Shown here in pieces: positions 6,347 to 14,628 of a DNA stretch of 14,628 nt. Position numbers and translations under genes: made by a program. The notes below the pieces were generated by a model. The model saw nothing but the letters and a program-made list of their open reading frames with translations. It was not told where the DNA came from and did not search any database. Within the stretch, counting starts at the first letter, position 1, and each line of letters starts with the position of its first letter. Source of the DNA: Planctomycetaceae bacterium (GTDB lineage Bacteria > Planctomycetota > Planctomycetia > Pirellulales > JAEUIK01); contig JAEUIK010000473.1 in assembly GCA_016793185.1 (NCBI GenBank), forward strand, positions 1-14,628, written 5' to 3'.

Positions 6347-7213
6347 ATGGCCCAGGACTTGACGCGACTGCAACCGAAGTTCGATTTCAACCGCCGCGAG
6401 TTCGTCGTCACTACGCTGGCCACCGGTTTTGCCCTGGCCGTGCAACCGGTTTCGGCGCAGACCATTACCACCGACACCACAGGACTCGTGGCGGGTGAGA
6501 TCAAGGTCAAGGTTCCTGACGGCGAAATGCCCGCCTATCGGGCGATGCCCGCTCGGGGAGGTCCGTTCCCGATCGTCCTGGTCGTGCAGGAAATCTTTGG
6601 GGTCCACGAGCACATCAAGGATCTCTGTCGCCGGCTTGCCAAGCTGGGCTACCTGGCGGTAGCGCCCGAGTTGTACGCCCGGCAAGGGGACGTGTCGCAG
6701 ATCAAAGATTTTGGCAAGATCATCAGCGAAGTGGTCTCGAAGGTTCCCGACGCGCAGGTGATGAAGGACCTCGATGCCACGGTCGAGTGGGCCAAGGACT
6801 CGGGGCACGGGAACGTCGCCAAGCTGGCGATCACGGGCTTCTGCTGGGGAGGGCGAATTGTCTGGCTTTACTCCGCACACAACCCGAACTTGAAGGCGGG
6901 CGTGGCCTGGTACGGCCGCCTGGTCGGACCCGTCGAGGCGCTGCACCCCCAGCACCCGACCGACATCGTGGCTGAGATCAAGGCCCCGGTGCTCGGCCTT
7001 TACGGCGCGGCCGATCAGGGGATCCCCGTCGAAACGGTCGAAAAGATGCGCGCCTTGCTGCGCGAGCACAAGAAAGAGTCGGAGATCATTCTCTATCCCG
7101 ACACGCCGCACGGTTTCTTGGCCGATTACCGGCCGAGCTACACGAAAGCCCGCGCGGAAGAGGGCTGGCAGAAGATGCTGGAATGGTTCAAAGCGCACGG
7201 CGTGGCAAGCTAA
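6347..7213 (+). CDS. Tat-exported dienelactone hydrolase family protein
   Basis: 288 residues, an alpha/beta hydrolase of the dienelactone hydrolase family. The catalytic triad is visible as C166 in GFCWGGR, D223 in GAADQGIP and H255 in DTPHGF. The family glutamate is in the QEIFGVHEHI motif, which follows the first core strand PFPIVLVV. The N-terminus (FNRREFVVTTLATGFALAVQ) is a twin-arginine signal with RR at 16-17 and likely cleavage after VSA at 37, so the enzyme should act outside the cytoplasm. Classic family members open the lactone ring of dienelactone in chlorocatechol breakdown, but many homologues have other or unknown ester substrates, and no aromatic pathway genes are nearby. The ATG at 6347 is chosen because the Tat signal begins properly there and GAGG lies 9 nt before. 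The frame stays open upstream to 6248. Confidence 0.88.
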   Translation: MAQDLTRLQPKFDFNRREFVVTTLATGFALAVQPVSAQTITTDTTGLVAGEIKVKVPDGEMPAYRAMPARGGPFPIVLVVQEIFGVHEHIKDLCRRLAKLGYLAVAPELYARQGDVSQIKDFGKIISEVVSKVPDAQVMKDLDATVEWAKDSGHGNVAKLAITGFCWGGRIVWLYSAHNPNLKAGVAWYGRLVGPVEALHPQHPTDIVAEIKAPVLGLYGAADQGIPVETVEKMRALLREHKKESEIILYPDTPHGFLADYRPSYTKARAEEGWQKMLEWFKAHGVAS

Positions 7214-7271
7214 CGCGGAAATCTTCAACCGCCACCTTGCCCCTGGCGCTTTCCCCCTACAGGTTGCACGG

Positions 7272-8465
7272 ATGTCACCCCAGCCCTCCATCTCTTGGCT
7301 CGCCCAGGCCGGTCGAGCGCTCGTTTCTCGGCCGCTTGACGCGCTGCTGATCATGCTGCCGGTCGCCTGGGGCATGCACTACTTCGAGGTGGGGGATCTC
7401 TGGATCTTCATCGCCTCGGCCGTGGCAATCATTCCGCTCGCGGGTCTGATGGGACGCGCCACCGAGAGCCTGGCGGTGACGCTGGGGGATGGCGTGGGGG
7501 GATTGTTGAACGCCACGTTCGGCAACGCCGCCGAGTTGATCATCGCCCTAATGGCCTTGCGCCACGGGCCCGACATGTACCCGCTGGTCAAAGCCTCGAT
7601 CACCGGCTCGATCATCGGGAACGTCCTCTTGGTGCTGGGGCTGTCGATGTTCGCCGGCGGACTCCGGTACAAGTTCCAGCGCTTCAATCGAACCGCGGCC
7701 AGCATGGGCGCGACTTTGCTGACCCTGGCCACGGTCGGCTTGATCATGCCAACGTTGTACTTCTACGTGTTTGCGGCCAACACTCCGCTCCAGCCCGAGC
7801 AGCTGTCGACGGTGGAATCGCTGAGCGAGGAAATCGCCGTCATCCTGGCGGTTGTGTATCTGTTGAGCCTGGTCTTCACGTTCGTCACGCATCGTTCGAT
7901 TTTCGACGTCGCAGAGAGCCCCGAAGTCTCCGCAACGGCCAGGTCGGGCGAAGCCGCGCCCGAGCCGCATTGGTCGCGCACCACGTCGCTCACCGTCCTC
8001 CTGGCGTCGACCGCGGCCATCGCGGTCGTGGCTGAAATGCTGGTCGGATCGGTTGAGGCGGCCGCCCACGCTTTCGACATGAGCCGGGTCTTCGTCGGCG
8101 TGATCGTGGTGGCCGTCATCGGCAACGCGGCCGAACACTCAACCGCCATCTTGATGGCGATGAAGAACAAGATGGATCTGGCCGTGAACGTCGCCGTCGG
8201 CAGCGGCATTCAGATCGCTCTGTTCGTGGCGCCGGTGCTGGTTTTTTCCAGCATGGTGATGGGGCACGACCATCCGCTCGATCTGCACTTCACGCCAATG
8301 GAAATCGTGGCGGTCACGATCTCGATTGCCGTGCTGGCCATTGTCGCCCAGGACGGCGAAAGCCACTGGTTCGAAGGCGTGATGCTGCTCGCCGTGTACG
8401 CCATTCTAGCGCTGGCGTTCTACCACTTGGGCGACATGGGGCCGGCCCGGCTGGCCGACGGGTAA
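7272..8465 (+). CDS. cax: Calcium/proton exchanger of the CaCA family (Cax-type)
   Basis: 397 residues, hydrophobic throughout, with about 11 membrane helices. The two hallmark CaCA motifs are present: GNAAELIIAL with E88 and GNAAEHSTAI with E288. They lie exactly 200 residues apart and face each other from the two inverted halves to form the cation site. A charged loop at about 205-240 (THRSIFDVAESPE onward) separates the halves, where Cax proteins carry their acidic or regulatory segment. The protein uses the proton gradient to move Ca2+ (possibly Mn2+ or Na+) across the inner membrane. The ATG at 7272 has only a weak AGG about 9 nt upstream. It begins 58 nt after the hydrolase stop, so readthrough from that gene is possible. 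A strong hairpin follows at 8484. Ion specificity is inferred from the family. Confidence 0.93.
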   Translation: MSPQPSISWLAQAGRALVSRPLDALLIMLPVAWGMHYFEVGDLWIFIASAVAIIPLAGLMGRATESLAVTLGDGVGGLLNATFGNAAELIIALMALRHGPDMYPLVKASITGSIIGNVLLVLGLSMFAGGLRYKFQRFNRTAASMGATLLTLATVGLIMPTLYFYVFAANTPLQPEQLSTVESLSEEIAVILAVVYLLSLVFTFVTHRSIFDVAESPEVSATARSGEAAPEPHWSRTTSLTVLLASTAAIAVVAEMLVGSVEAAAHAFDMSRVFVGVIVVAVIGNAAEHSTAILMAMKNKMDLAVNVAVGSGIQIALFVAPVLVFSSMVMGHDHPLDLHFTPMEIVAVTISIAVLAIVAQDGESHWFEGVMLLAVYAILALAFYHLGDMGPARLADG

Positions 8466-8483
8466 AGCACTTCGCCAACCTAC

Positions 8484-8522
8484 AAAAAAAGGACGACCTG
8501 CCGCGCGAGCAGGTCGCCCTTT
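8484..8522. terminator. Bidirectional terminator after the Ca2+/H+ exchanger
   Basis: The stem AAAGGACGACCTGC (8488-8501) pairs with GCAGGTCGCCCTTT (8509-8522) with one A-C mismatch and a 7-nt loop. Read on +, the stem ends in CCCTTTGT. Read on minus, it is followed by seven T (A-run 8484-8490). It lies between convergent genes and can serve both, better for the minus-strand gene at 8605. Confidence 0.75.
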
Positions 8523-8604
8523 GTCAGTCGCAGTGGACCCGCGACCGTCCCCCCCTGGGATGTTTTGGGTGTGCGGCCACTCGGGCCGGTGGACTCGCGC
8601 CGCG

Positions 8605-9051
8605 TCAGCGGACGCCGTAGATTCCTTGATAGCTCGGGAAGGGAACCACCACGACCGGCGTGGCCGGCGACCAGCGGAATGAATCGCGGCTGTTGCCTGA
8701 CCAGCCCGGCGAGTACGAACCTCCCATCCACGGCGTGATGTTCGCATTCGGACGCAGCGGCGAGACGCCATACCACTCTTGCGACGCGAGGCGGCGCTCG
8801 CGCTGGGCGGCGCGGTACTCGGCCCGGCGGCGGATCGCTTGCTTCGGATCCTGAGCGCGCTTCAACTCCTGCTGGTAGAACCACATTTCCTGTGTCGGGG
8901 TGATCTCGCCGAGGGAGATCTCCTGTTCTTTTTCCTTCTGCTGGCGGGGCGTCGGCGCCGGCTTGATCGTCACTTCCTGGGCGGCGGCCGGCGCGGTCGC
9001 GGCCAACGCGAGAATCGACAGGAGGATCAGCCGGTATGCGGTGCGTTTCAT
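8605..9051 (-). CDS. Secreted conserved planctomycete protein of unknown function
   Basis: 148 residues with a signal peptide (MKRTAYRLILLSILALAATA, cleavage after AAA-Q near residue 24). The core, residues about 46-95, contains EMWFYQQELKRAQDPKQAIR, then RRAEYRAAQRERRLASQEWY followed by GVSPLRPNA. I recall similar Trp/Arg-rich segments from short exported proteins of Pirellulales, but no Pfam name. The middle is a highly charged, probably helical stretch, and the C-terminus is rich in Pro, Ser, Gly and Tyr (GGSYSPGWSGN, then VVVVPFPSYQGIYGVR). No catalytic motif or cysteine is visible, unlike the Cys-rich exported proteins to its left. The ATG at 9051 has GAGG 6 nt upstream. It is transcribed away from the sigma/anti-sigma pair across a 190-nt gap and ends at the hairpin at 8484-8522. 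Confidence 0.75.
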   Translation of the reverse strand: MKRTAYRLILLSILALAATAPAAAQEVTIKPAPTPRQQKEKEQEISLGEITPTQEMWFYQQELKRAQDPKQAIRRRAEYRAAQRERRLASQEWYGVSPLRPNANITPWMGGSYSPGWSGNSRDSFRWSPATPVVVVPFPSYQGIYGVR

Positions 9052-9241
9052 CTGCGTCCTCGCGAATCGCGGACTCGAGCGGCGGCTGGCCGTCGCGTAC
9101 GGGCGCGAGCCAGCGATACACTCGGATTCGGCAGATTTTCCCCCGCGGGATTAGGGGGAGTTTATGGAATATGCCACTTGTGTCAGCGATCGCCGCGGAT
9201 TCGGACGCGCAGCCGTCGAGTGCTAGCTGTCCGAGAGCGGA

Positions 9242-10201
9242 CTAGAAGTGGGAGCCCGCCGCACAGGTTCCGAGTGGCAGCGAGGCGACCTCGAGACGCT
9301 TACCCTGCGGGTCGCAGGGTAACCAGGCGATCGCCGGCGCCGGGCGAATCAGTTGCCGATACGCGTTCTGGTCGCCGTGCACCACCAGGACGTAGAGACG
9401 CCCGTGCTCTTGCCAGGCGGCCATGCTGGCGCCGCCACTGGCGGGCTGCGGTCGGCTTGGGGGGGCCGTCGGCAACCGGCTGGTATCGATCTGGGGCCCC
9501 TGGGTTAAGCCCCCCAGACGCGCGACATACAGCGTCGCGGTCACGCCATTCGGCGTGCGCAGGTCGTAGGCCACGCCCCGCCGGCCGAGAAAATTTGGCA
9601 CCGGCCGCCAGCGCGCATCGATCGACGTGACGATCCGTTGGCTGATGGCGTAGCTCGCCGGCGGCGCCGCGACCGAGAGAAACGTGCCGGGTTCGCGGGG
9701 TGCCGTGCTCTCGAATTGCCGCGTCGCTTCGAGCAAGCGTTCCGGCGAATAAACCGTCGCCGAGGTGAACCAATGGATCGTCAGCGCCAAACCGGCCGCC
9801 GTGGCGCCCGCCGCGGCCAGCCAATAGCGGCGCTGCCAGAGCGCCTGGCTGAGGAGGCGCCGCTGCACAGCGGCTGCGTCCGCGGCGGGAGCCGCCGCCG
9901 CGATCGCCGCCGAAATCCCACTCGGTTGCTCGTCGACCGGCGCGGCGATCCCCGCGAGAATCCGTTCGGCCAATCCGGCGGGGACCGGCGCGTCGTGGAG
10001 GGCCGCCTGGATGCGTTGATCGATGCGCCGCACGCGCGCGAACAGCTCCTGCGCTGCCGGGTCGTGGGCCAGCTTCTCGACCAGCGGGCGGAGCGCAGGA
10101 TCGGCCGCCGCCGCGGCAGCGAGATCGGCTGGCTCAGGTCGTCCCGCAGAGTCCGCCCGGCAACCGTCGAGCAGCGGCAGGAATTCGCTTTCGTTCGACA
10201 T
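9242..10201 (-). CDS. Anti-sigma factor-like single-pass membrane protein
   Basis: 319 residues, lying directly behind an ECF sigma factor gene on the same strand. Residues 1-125 are cytoplasmic-type, Ala-rich and helical, with RVRRIDQRIQAAL and PVPAGLAERILAGI; similar segments occur in planctomycete anti-sigma proteins. One membrane helix follows at about 126-146 (RYWLAAAGATAAGLALTIHW). The rest, about 150-319, would be outside the membrane. No HxxxCxxC zinc motif is present, so it is not a classic ZAS protein. The expected role is to hold the partner sigma at the membrane until a signal releases it. The ATG at 10201 (GGA 5 nt before) is preferred; an in-frame GTG at 10219 with AAAGGA 10 nt before would add six residues. 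Function is inferred mainly from gene order and topology. Confidence 0.7.
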   Translation of the reverse strand: MSNESEFLPLLDGCRADSAGRPEPADLAAAAAADPALRPLVEKLAHDPAAQELFARVRRIDQRIQAALHDAPVPAGLAERILAGIAAPVDEQPSGISAAIAAAAPAADAAAVQRRLLSQALWQRRYWLAAAGATAAGLALTIHWFTSATVYSPERLLEATRQFESTAPREPGTFLSVAAPPASYAISQRIVTSIDARWRPVPNFLGRRGVAYDLRTPNGVTATLYVARLGGLTQGPQIDTSRLPTAPPSRPQPASGGASMAAWQEHGRLYVLVVHGDQNAYRQLIRPAPAIAWLPCDPQGKRLEVASLPLGTCAAGSHF

Positions 10202-10258
10202 CGGATTCCAGTAGGTCACGTCCCGTCAATCCTTTGACTTGAAGTCATTGCTCGTGGT

Positions 10259-10840
10259 TCAAGGGCCGCGTTGTCCGCGGCGGTCGTGAGTCGCGCCGGT
10301 CAATGCGGGAGCGGTCGCTTCGTGGTCGGTCAGTTTGGCCCGCAAGTGGCTTTTGGCCCGCGAAAGCCGGCTCATCACGGTCCCGATGGGCAGTTCCAGT
10401 TGTGCGGCGATCTCGCGGTACGAGCACTCCTCGAAGTAAAACATCGCGACGACCAGGCGAAACTCGGGAGCCAGCTCAGCCAGCGCCGCCTGCAGCCGCT
10501 CCTGGTCGACGAGCAGCTCCTCGGGCACGTCGTCGGGCAGGGATTCGAGTTGCAGGTCGATCTTGGTGGCCGGCGTCGGCGGAGCGCTTCGCACGGACTT
10601 AAGGAAACAGCTCCGCAGGATCGCGAACAGCCATCCCCGACAAGACTCGGCCGAGCGCACCTGGTCGAGCTTGGCGTGCGCGACCAGAAACGTCTGCTGC
10701 GTCAGGTCCTCGGCATCGGCCGTCTGGCCCGTTAGCCGCAGGGCGTACCGGTATAGCTCGGCATGGTGATCGGCCACCAGCCGGGCGATGTCGGGTCGAA
10801 CAGCCGGCAAGACAGAGCTGGCCGGCGGGTCAGTGGTCAT
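10259..10840 (-). CDS. RNA polymerase sigma factor, ECF subfamily
   Basis: 193 residues with the two-domain ECF layout. Region 2 (about 22-88) has HHAELYRYALRLTGQ, then ADAEDLTQQTFLVAH (-10 binding and core contact) and CRGWLFAILRSCF. Region 4 (about 112-165) has AALAELAPEFRLVVAMFYFE and the helix-turn-helix SYREIAAQLELPIGTVMSRL, which reads the -35 box. Regions 1 and 3 are missing, as usual. A short basic tail (DHEATAPALTGATHDRRGQR) follows. The ATG at 10840 is preferred over an in-frame TTG at 10876: it follows a purine-rich GGGGGA about 5 nt upstream and gives normal family length. The stop lies 57 nt before the anti-sigma-like gene, so the two form an operon. A 14-bp palindrome 52 nt upstream could be part of its control. 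Confidence 0.93.
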   Translation of the reverse strand: MTTDPPASSVLPAVRPDIARLVADHHAELYRYALRLTGQTADAEDLTQQTFLVAHAKLDQVRSAESCRGWLFAILRSCFLKSVRSAPPTPATKIDLQLESLPDDVPEELLVDQERLQAALAELAPEFRLVVAMFYFEECSYREIAAQLELPIGTVMSRLSRAKSHLRAKLTDHEATAPALTGATHDRRGQRGP

Positions 10841-11156
10841 TGCGATCCCCCAAGGAAGAGGCTCGGACTCCCGCAATTATTCCCCGGAGAAGCTCCAAAA
10901 TTGGAGACAACCGCCCAGAATTGTTGCGCTCGGTGGGCATTTCCCTGCCCATCCATCTTGCCAGGGCGTTACCTCCGGTCGCACAGCGAGCCTCACTGGG
11001 AGTTTTTTTAACAGATTTTTTCCCCGGGGGGGAATAAACCGCTAGCAATCCGGGTCTAATGGGTACGAGCCGCGGGCGGAAATCCGCCCTGCTGGCACCG
11101 CGTTCTGGTGTTGAATGCGGAAAAGAGATGGATCGCTGCACACAAGGAAAAATGAC
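10841..11156. other. Divergent spacer between ECF sigma and small lipoprotein genes
   Basis: 316 nt with no supported gene. It contains the palindrome at 10893-10906, two T-runs close together (11003-11009 and 11016-11021) followed by CCCC and a G-run, a TCTAAT -10-like hexamer at 11056-11061 on +, and a hairpin GGGCGG-AAAT-CCGCCC (11074-11089) in the likely leader of the lipoprotein gene. None of these has a partner -35 box I can defend. Confidence 0.5.
10893..10906. promoter_or_regulatory. Palindrome upstream of the ECF sigma gene, possible operator
   Basis: CTCCAA-AA-TTGGAG is a perfect 6-2-6 inverted repeat, 52 nt before the sigma ATG. The short, AT-centred symmetric form fits a dimeric repressor site or part of the leader. 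No other copy was noticed in the window, so the role is a guess. Confidence 0.3.
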
Positions 11157-11282
11157 ATGAGCAAGTACTTGGCAATCGCGCTGTTGCTGGTCGCTGGTTT
11201 GGCCGTTGGCTGCAAGAAGGCGGAAGAAGCCCCGGCTGCGGCTCCCGCTGCCGCCCCCGCTGAAGAGCCGGCCGCGAGCTAG
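11157..11282 (+). CDS. Small lipoprotein, 41 residues
   Basis: A short gene with strong local signals. The ATG at 11157 has AAGGA (11144-11148) 8 nt upstream. The product begins MSKYLAIALLLVAGLAVGCK, a lipoprotein signal peptide with lipobox LAVG-C and lipidated Cys19. After cleavage only 23 residues remain: a Lys-Lys-Ala-Glu-Glu start and an Ala/Pro/Glu-rich tail (APAAAPAAAPAEEPAAS) with no fold-forming pattern. It should be anchored to a membrane. It resembles in style the tiny entericidin-like or surface lipoproteins of many bacteria, but I do not recognise the family. It is transcribed alone, divergently from the ECF sigma gene, and a strong terminator follows at 11409. The low-complexity tail could vary freely, so homologues may be hard to detect. 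An overlapping ATG at 11152 stops at once. Confidence 0.75.
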   Translation: MSKYLAIALLLVAGLAVGCKKAEEAPAAAPAAAPAEEPAAS

Positions 11283-11408
11283 TGCGTTCCCGACTGCTGG
11301 TCCGATGTTGACTGGCGGTCGTACGGCGTATCCTGTCGCCTCAGTGTGGATCTTGCCCAATGGCAGGCTCGCCGCACGGGCAGGCGCAGACCCAGCGTCA
11401 AGACAGAC

Positions 11409-11448
11409 GAGGGGAGAGAACCGTGAGTTCTCTCCCCTCTGTTTTTTT
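11409..11448 (+). terminator. Strong intrinsic terminator after the small lipoprotein gene
   Basis: A perfect 13-bp stem, GAGGGGAGAGAAC (11409-11421) with GTTCTCTCCCCTC (11427-11439), has a 5-nt loop and is followed by TG and seven T (11442-11448). It lies 126 nt past the lipoprotein stop and 47 nt before the end of convergent uvrB. The T-run points to + strand use; on the minus strand it offers no T-run. Confidence 0.92.
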
Positions 11449-11495
11449 GCGCCGCGCGCCAGTTTTCCACACAGGCATGGGCTGACTGGCGAGCG

Positions 11496-13580
<2,085 letters not shown>

Positions 13581-13615
13581 CGCGGGGGTCCTGAGAGCGC
13601 TGGCGGCAAAAATCG

Positions 13616-13638
13616 AGGGTACCGAACCCTTTATCATA
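13616..13638 (-). promoter_or_regulatory. Possible uvrB promoter and operator region
   Basis: On the minus strand TATGAT (13638-13633) matches five of six -10 positions and lies 52 nt before the uvrB ATG. Just downstream is an inverted repeat AGGGT-ACCGA-ACCCT (13616-13630) that a repressor could bind. There is no clear -35 box, and I do not know the planctomycete SOS box, so this is tentative. Confidence 0.3.
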
Positions 13639-13701
13639 GGGGGATCGGTGCCAATGGGCGAGGTCCGCCCGCATTCGCGACCAGCGTCGCCGCGACCGGC
13701 G

Positions 13702-14628
13702 TCACGGCCCCGGTTGGGCCCGTGCTTTGCGGGCGGATACTTCCGCATCCATCTTGCGCCGGAACTCGCCCAGGCTCACCGACCACGACTTCCATCGTGC
13801 TTGATCTTGCCGGGCCGCGGCGACTGACTCGCCCTGTTGTTCGAGCCATTGGACCAGCACGCCATAGTCGGCTTTCTGCTGCGGCGACCAGGTAGCGCTG
13901 CGCGCATCGCCGTCGGCCAGCGTCAGATGAATCAGCCGCTGGTTGCTCCTGGACTGCGCATAGATCGTGGGATCGGCCCCGGCTTGCAGCAGCTGCCAGG
14001 CCAGGCGGTATTGACCGCCGTACCCGACCGCGAGCATGGCCGGCGTCATCTCGCTGCCATTGATGTGATCGAGATTCGCCCCGTGAGCGACGAGCCATTG
14101 GATCCGCTGCTCGCGATTCGGCGCGCTGGATTGAATCACGCAAAAGAGGGGCGTGTCGCCGCGCCCTAACGCCAGGGTCTGCTTGGCGAGATTCGGGTCG
14201 CCACCCCTTTCGAACACGGCCTCGAAGTAGCCGGGAAAGTTCGTGACTGCCGCCAGGTGCGTGACCGCCTCGCCCGGTTGCAACGCTCCGCGCGTGCCAA
14301 AATCGCTCTCGAACAAGACGTTGGGATTAGCACCGTGCTGGAGCAAGTGGCGAAAACGCTCCAAGCGGTTGTCCGGAAAGGCCCACAGCAAGGGAGTCAT
14401 TTTTCCCTTGCCCTGGGCGTTGACGTCGGCGCCGGCAGCGATGAGCCGATCCATCGTGACGAGGTCGTTGGCTTCGATCGCCCGGCTGAGTTCGATGGTC
14501 CGCGGATCGTCGAAGTAGTCCTCGGCGCGCCAGTTGAACTTGTCGTGCCAGGTTGCGGTTGAACCCAATCGCTGACATCCCGGCGACAGCGCGAGAGCCG
14601 CAGCCGCGAACGCCCACGCTGCCAGGCA
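13702..14628 (-). CDS. Ankyrin-repeat lipoprotein, N-terminus beyond the window
   Basis: The frame stays open to the right edge, giving 308 residues with the start outside. The first visible residues are CLAAWAFAAAALALSPGCQR, a hydrophobic signal ending in a lipobox-like LSPG-C, so it is probably a lipoprotein. A TTG at 14568 is therefore not the real start. The mature part has about four to five ankyrin repeats: IELSRAIEANDLVTMDRLIA then GADVNAQ, TPLLWAFPDNRLERFRHLLQ then GANPNV, ERGGDPNLA, QWLVAHGANLDHI and LAWQLLQAGADPTIY. The C-terminus (about 265-308) is charged and helical. Ankyrin repeats bind proteins. Similar exported ankyrin lipoproteins occur in many Gram-negative bacteria with unknown partners. 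It lies upstream of uvrB, 121 nt away, with no terminator visible between them. No toxin or immunity partner is seen in the window. Confidence 0.85.
   Translation of the reverse strand, partial: CLAAWAFAAAALALSPGCQRLGSTATWHDKFNWRAEDYFDDPRTIELSRAIEANDLVTMDRLIAAGADVNAQGKGKMTPLLWAFPDNRLERFRHLLQHGANPNVLFESDFGTRGALQPGEAVTHLAAVTNFPGYFEAVFERGGDPNLAKQTLALGRGDTPLFCVIQSSAPNREQRIQWLVAHGANLDHINGSEMTPAMLAVGYGGQYRLAWQLLQAGADPTIYAQSRSNQRLIHLTLADGDARSATWSPQQKADYGVLVQWLEQQGESVAAARQDQARWKSWSVSLGEFRRKMDAEVSARKARAQPGP

Noticed and set aside
6126..6362. A 78-codon frame on + in front of the hydrolase, with AAAGGAG just before its ATG
   Set aside because: The ribosome site is only 2 nt from the ATG, the frame overlaps the hydrolase start, and the sequence lacks any protein-like pattern. 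A leader peptide cannot be fully excluded.
9164..9226. A 20-codon frame with AGGGGGAG just upstream of its ATG
   Set aside because: Too short and without hydrophobic or other pattern; G-rich stretches occur by chance in this GC-rich gap.

Overview
The window is GC-rich bacterial chromosome. It most likely comes from a planctomycete of the Pirellulales/Rhodopirellula type. The evidence is the mix of genes: a secreted, cysteine-rich protein built of YTV repeats (a domain family first described from Rhodopirellula baltica), a secreted squalene-cyclase-fold protein, a short secreted protein with a tryptophan/arginine-rich core that I recall only from planctomycetes, and an ECF sigma factor followed by an anti-sigma-like membrane protein without a zinc-binding motif. 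This assignment is inference from protein content; no rRNA or tRNA gene is present.

Layout, left to right. The 3' end of a probable FGGY sugar kinase (to 145) is followed after 13 nt by a eukaryote-like sphingosine-1-phosphate lyase homologue (159-1592), both on +. A nested palindromic element (1630-1716) separates this pair from two minus-strand genes: a secreted alpha/alpha-toroid protein (1774-2907) and the mechanosensitive channel MscL (3087-3473). A 358-nt spacer leads to a secreted Cys/Gly/His-rich protein with a helical C-terminus (3832-4707, +), which converges on the YTV-repeat protein (4873-5997, -). Two hairpins lie between them, one of them a textbook terminator for the minus-strand gene, and a good sigma70-like promoter lies in front of the YTV gene. 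A Tat-exported dienelactone hydrolase (6347-7213) and a Ca2+/H+ antiporter (7272-8465) follow on +, ending in a bidirectional terminator.

The right half is mainly minus strand: a small secreted planctomycete protein (8605-9051), an anti-sigma-like membrane protein (9242-10201) and its ECF sigma factor (10259-10840), a tiny lipoprotein gene on + with its own strong terminator (11157-11282, hairpin 11409-11448), uvrB (11496-13580, -) and an ankyrin-repeat lipoprotein (13702 to beyond the right edge, -).

Most genes look like separate housekeeping or envelope units rather than one pathway. Plausible functional pairs are kinase plus lyase, sigma plus anti-sigma, and the two convergent cysteine-rich exported proteins, which may both contribute to the disulfide-rich planctomycete envelope. 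I did not find a convincing new multi-gene defence or mobile system. The most interesting items are the sphingolipid-lyase homologue, the duplicated YTV/Cys architecture, the palindromic intergenic element, and the 41-residue lipoprotein with its dedicated terminator.
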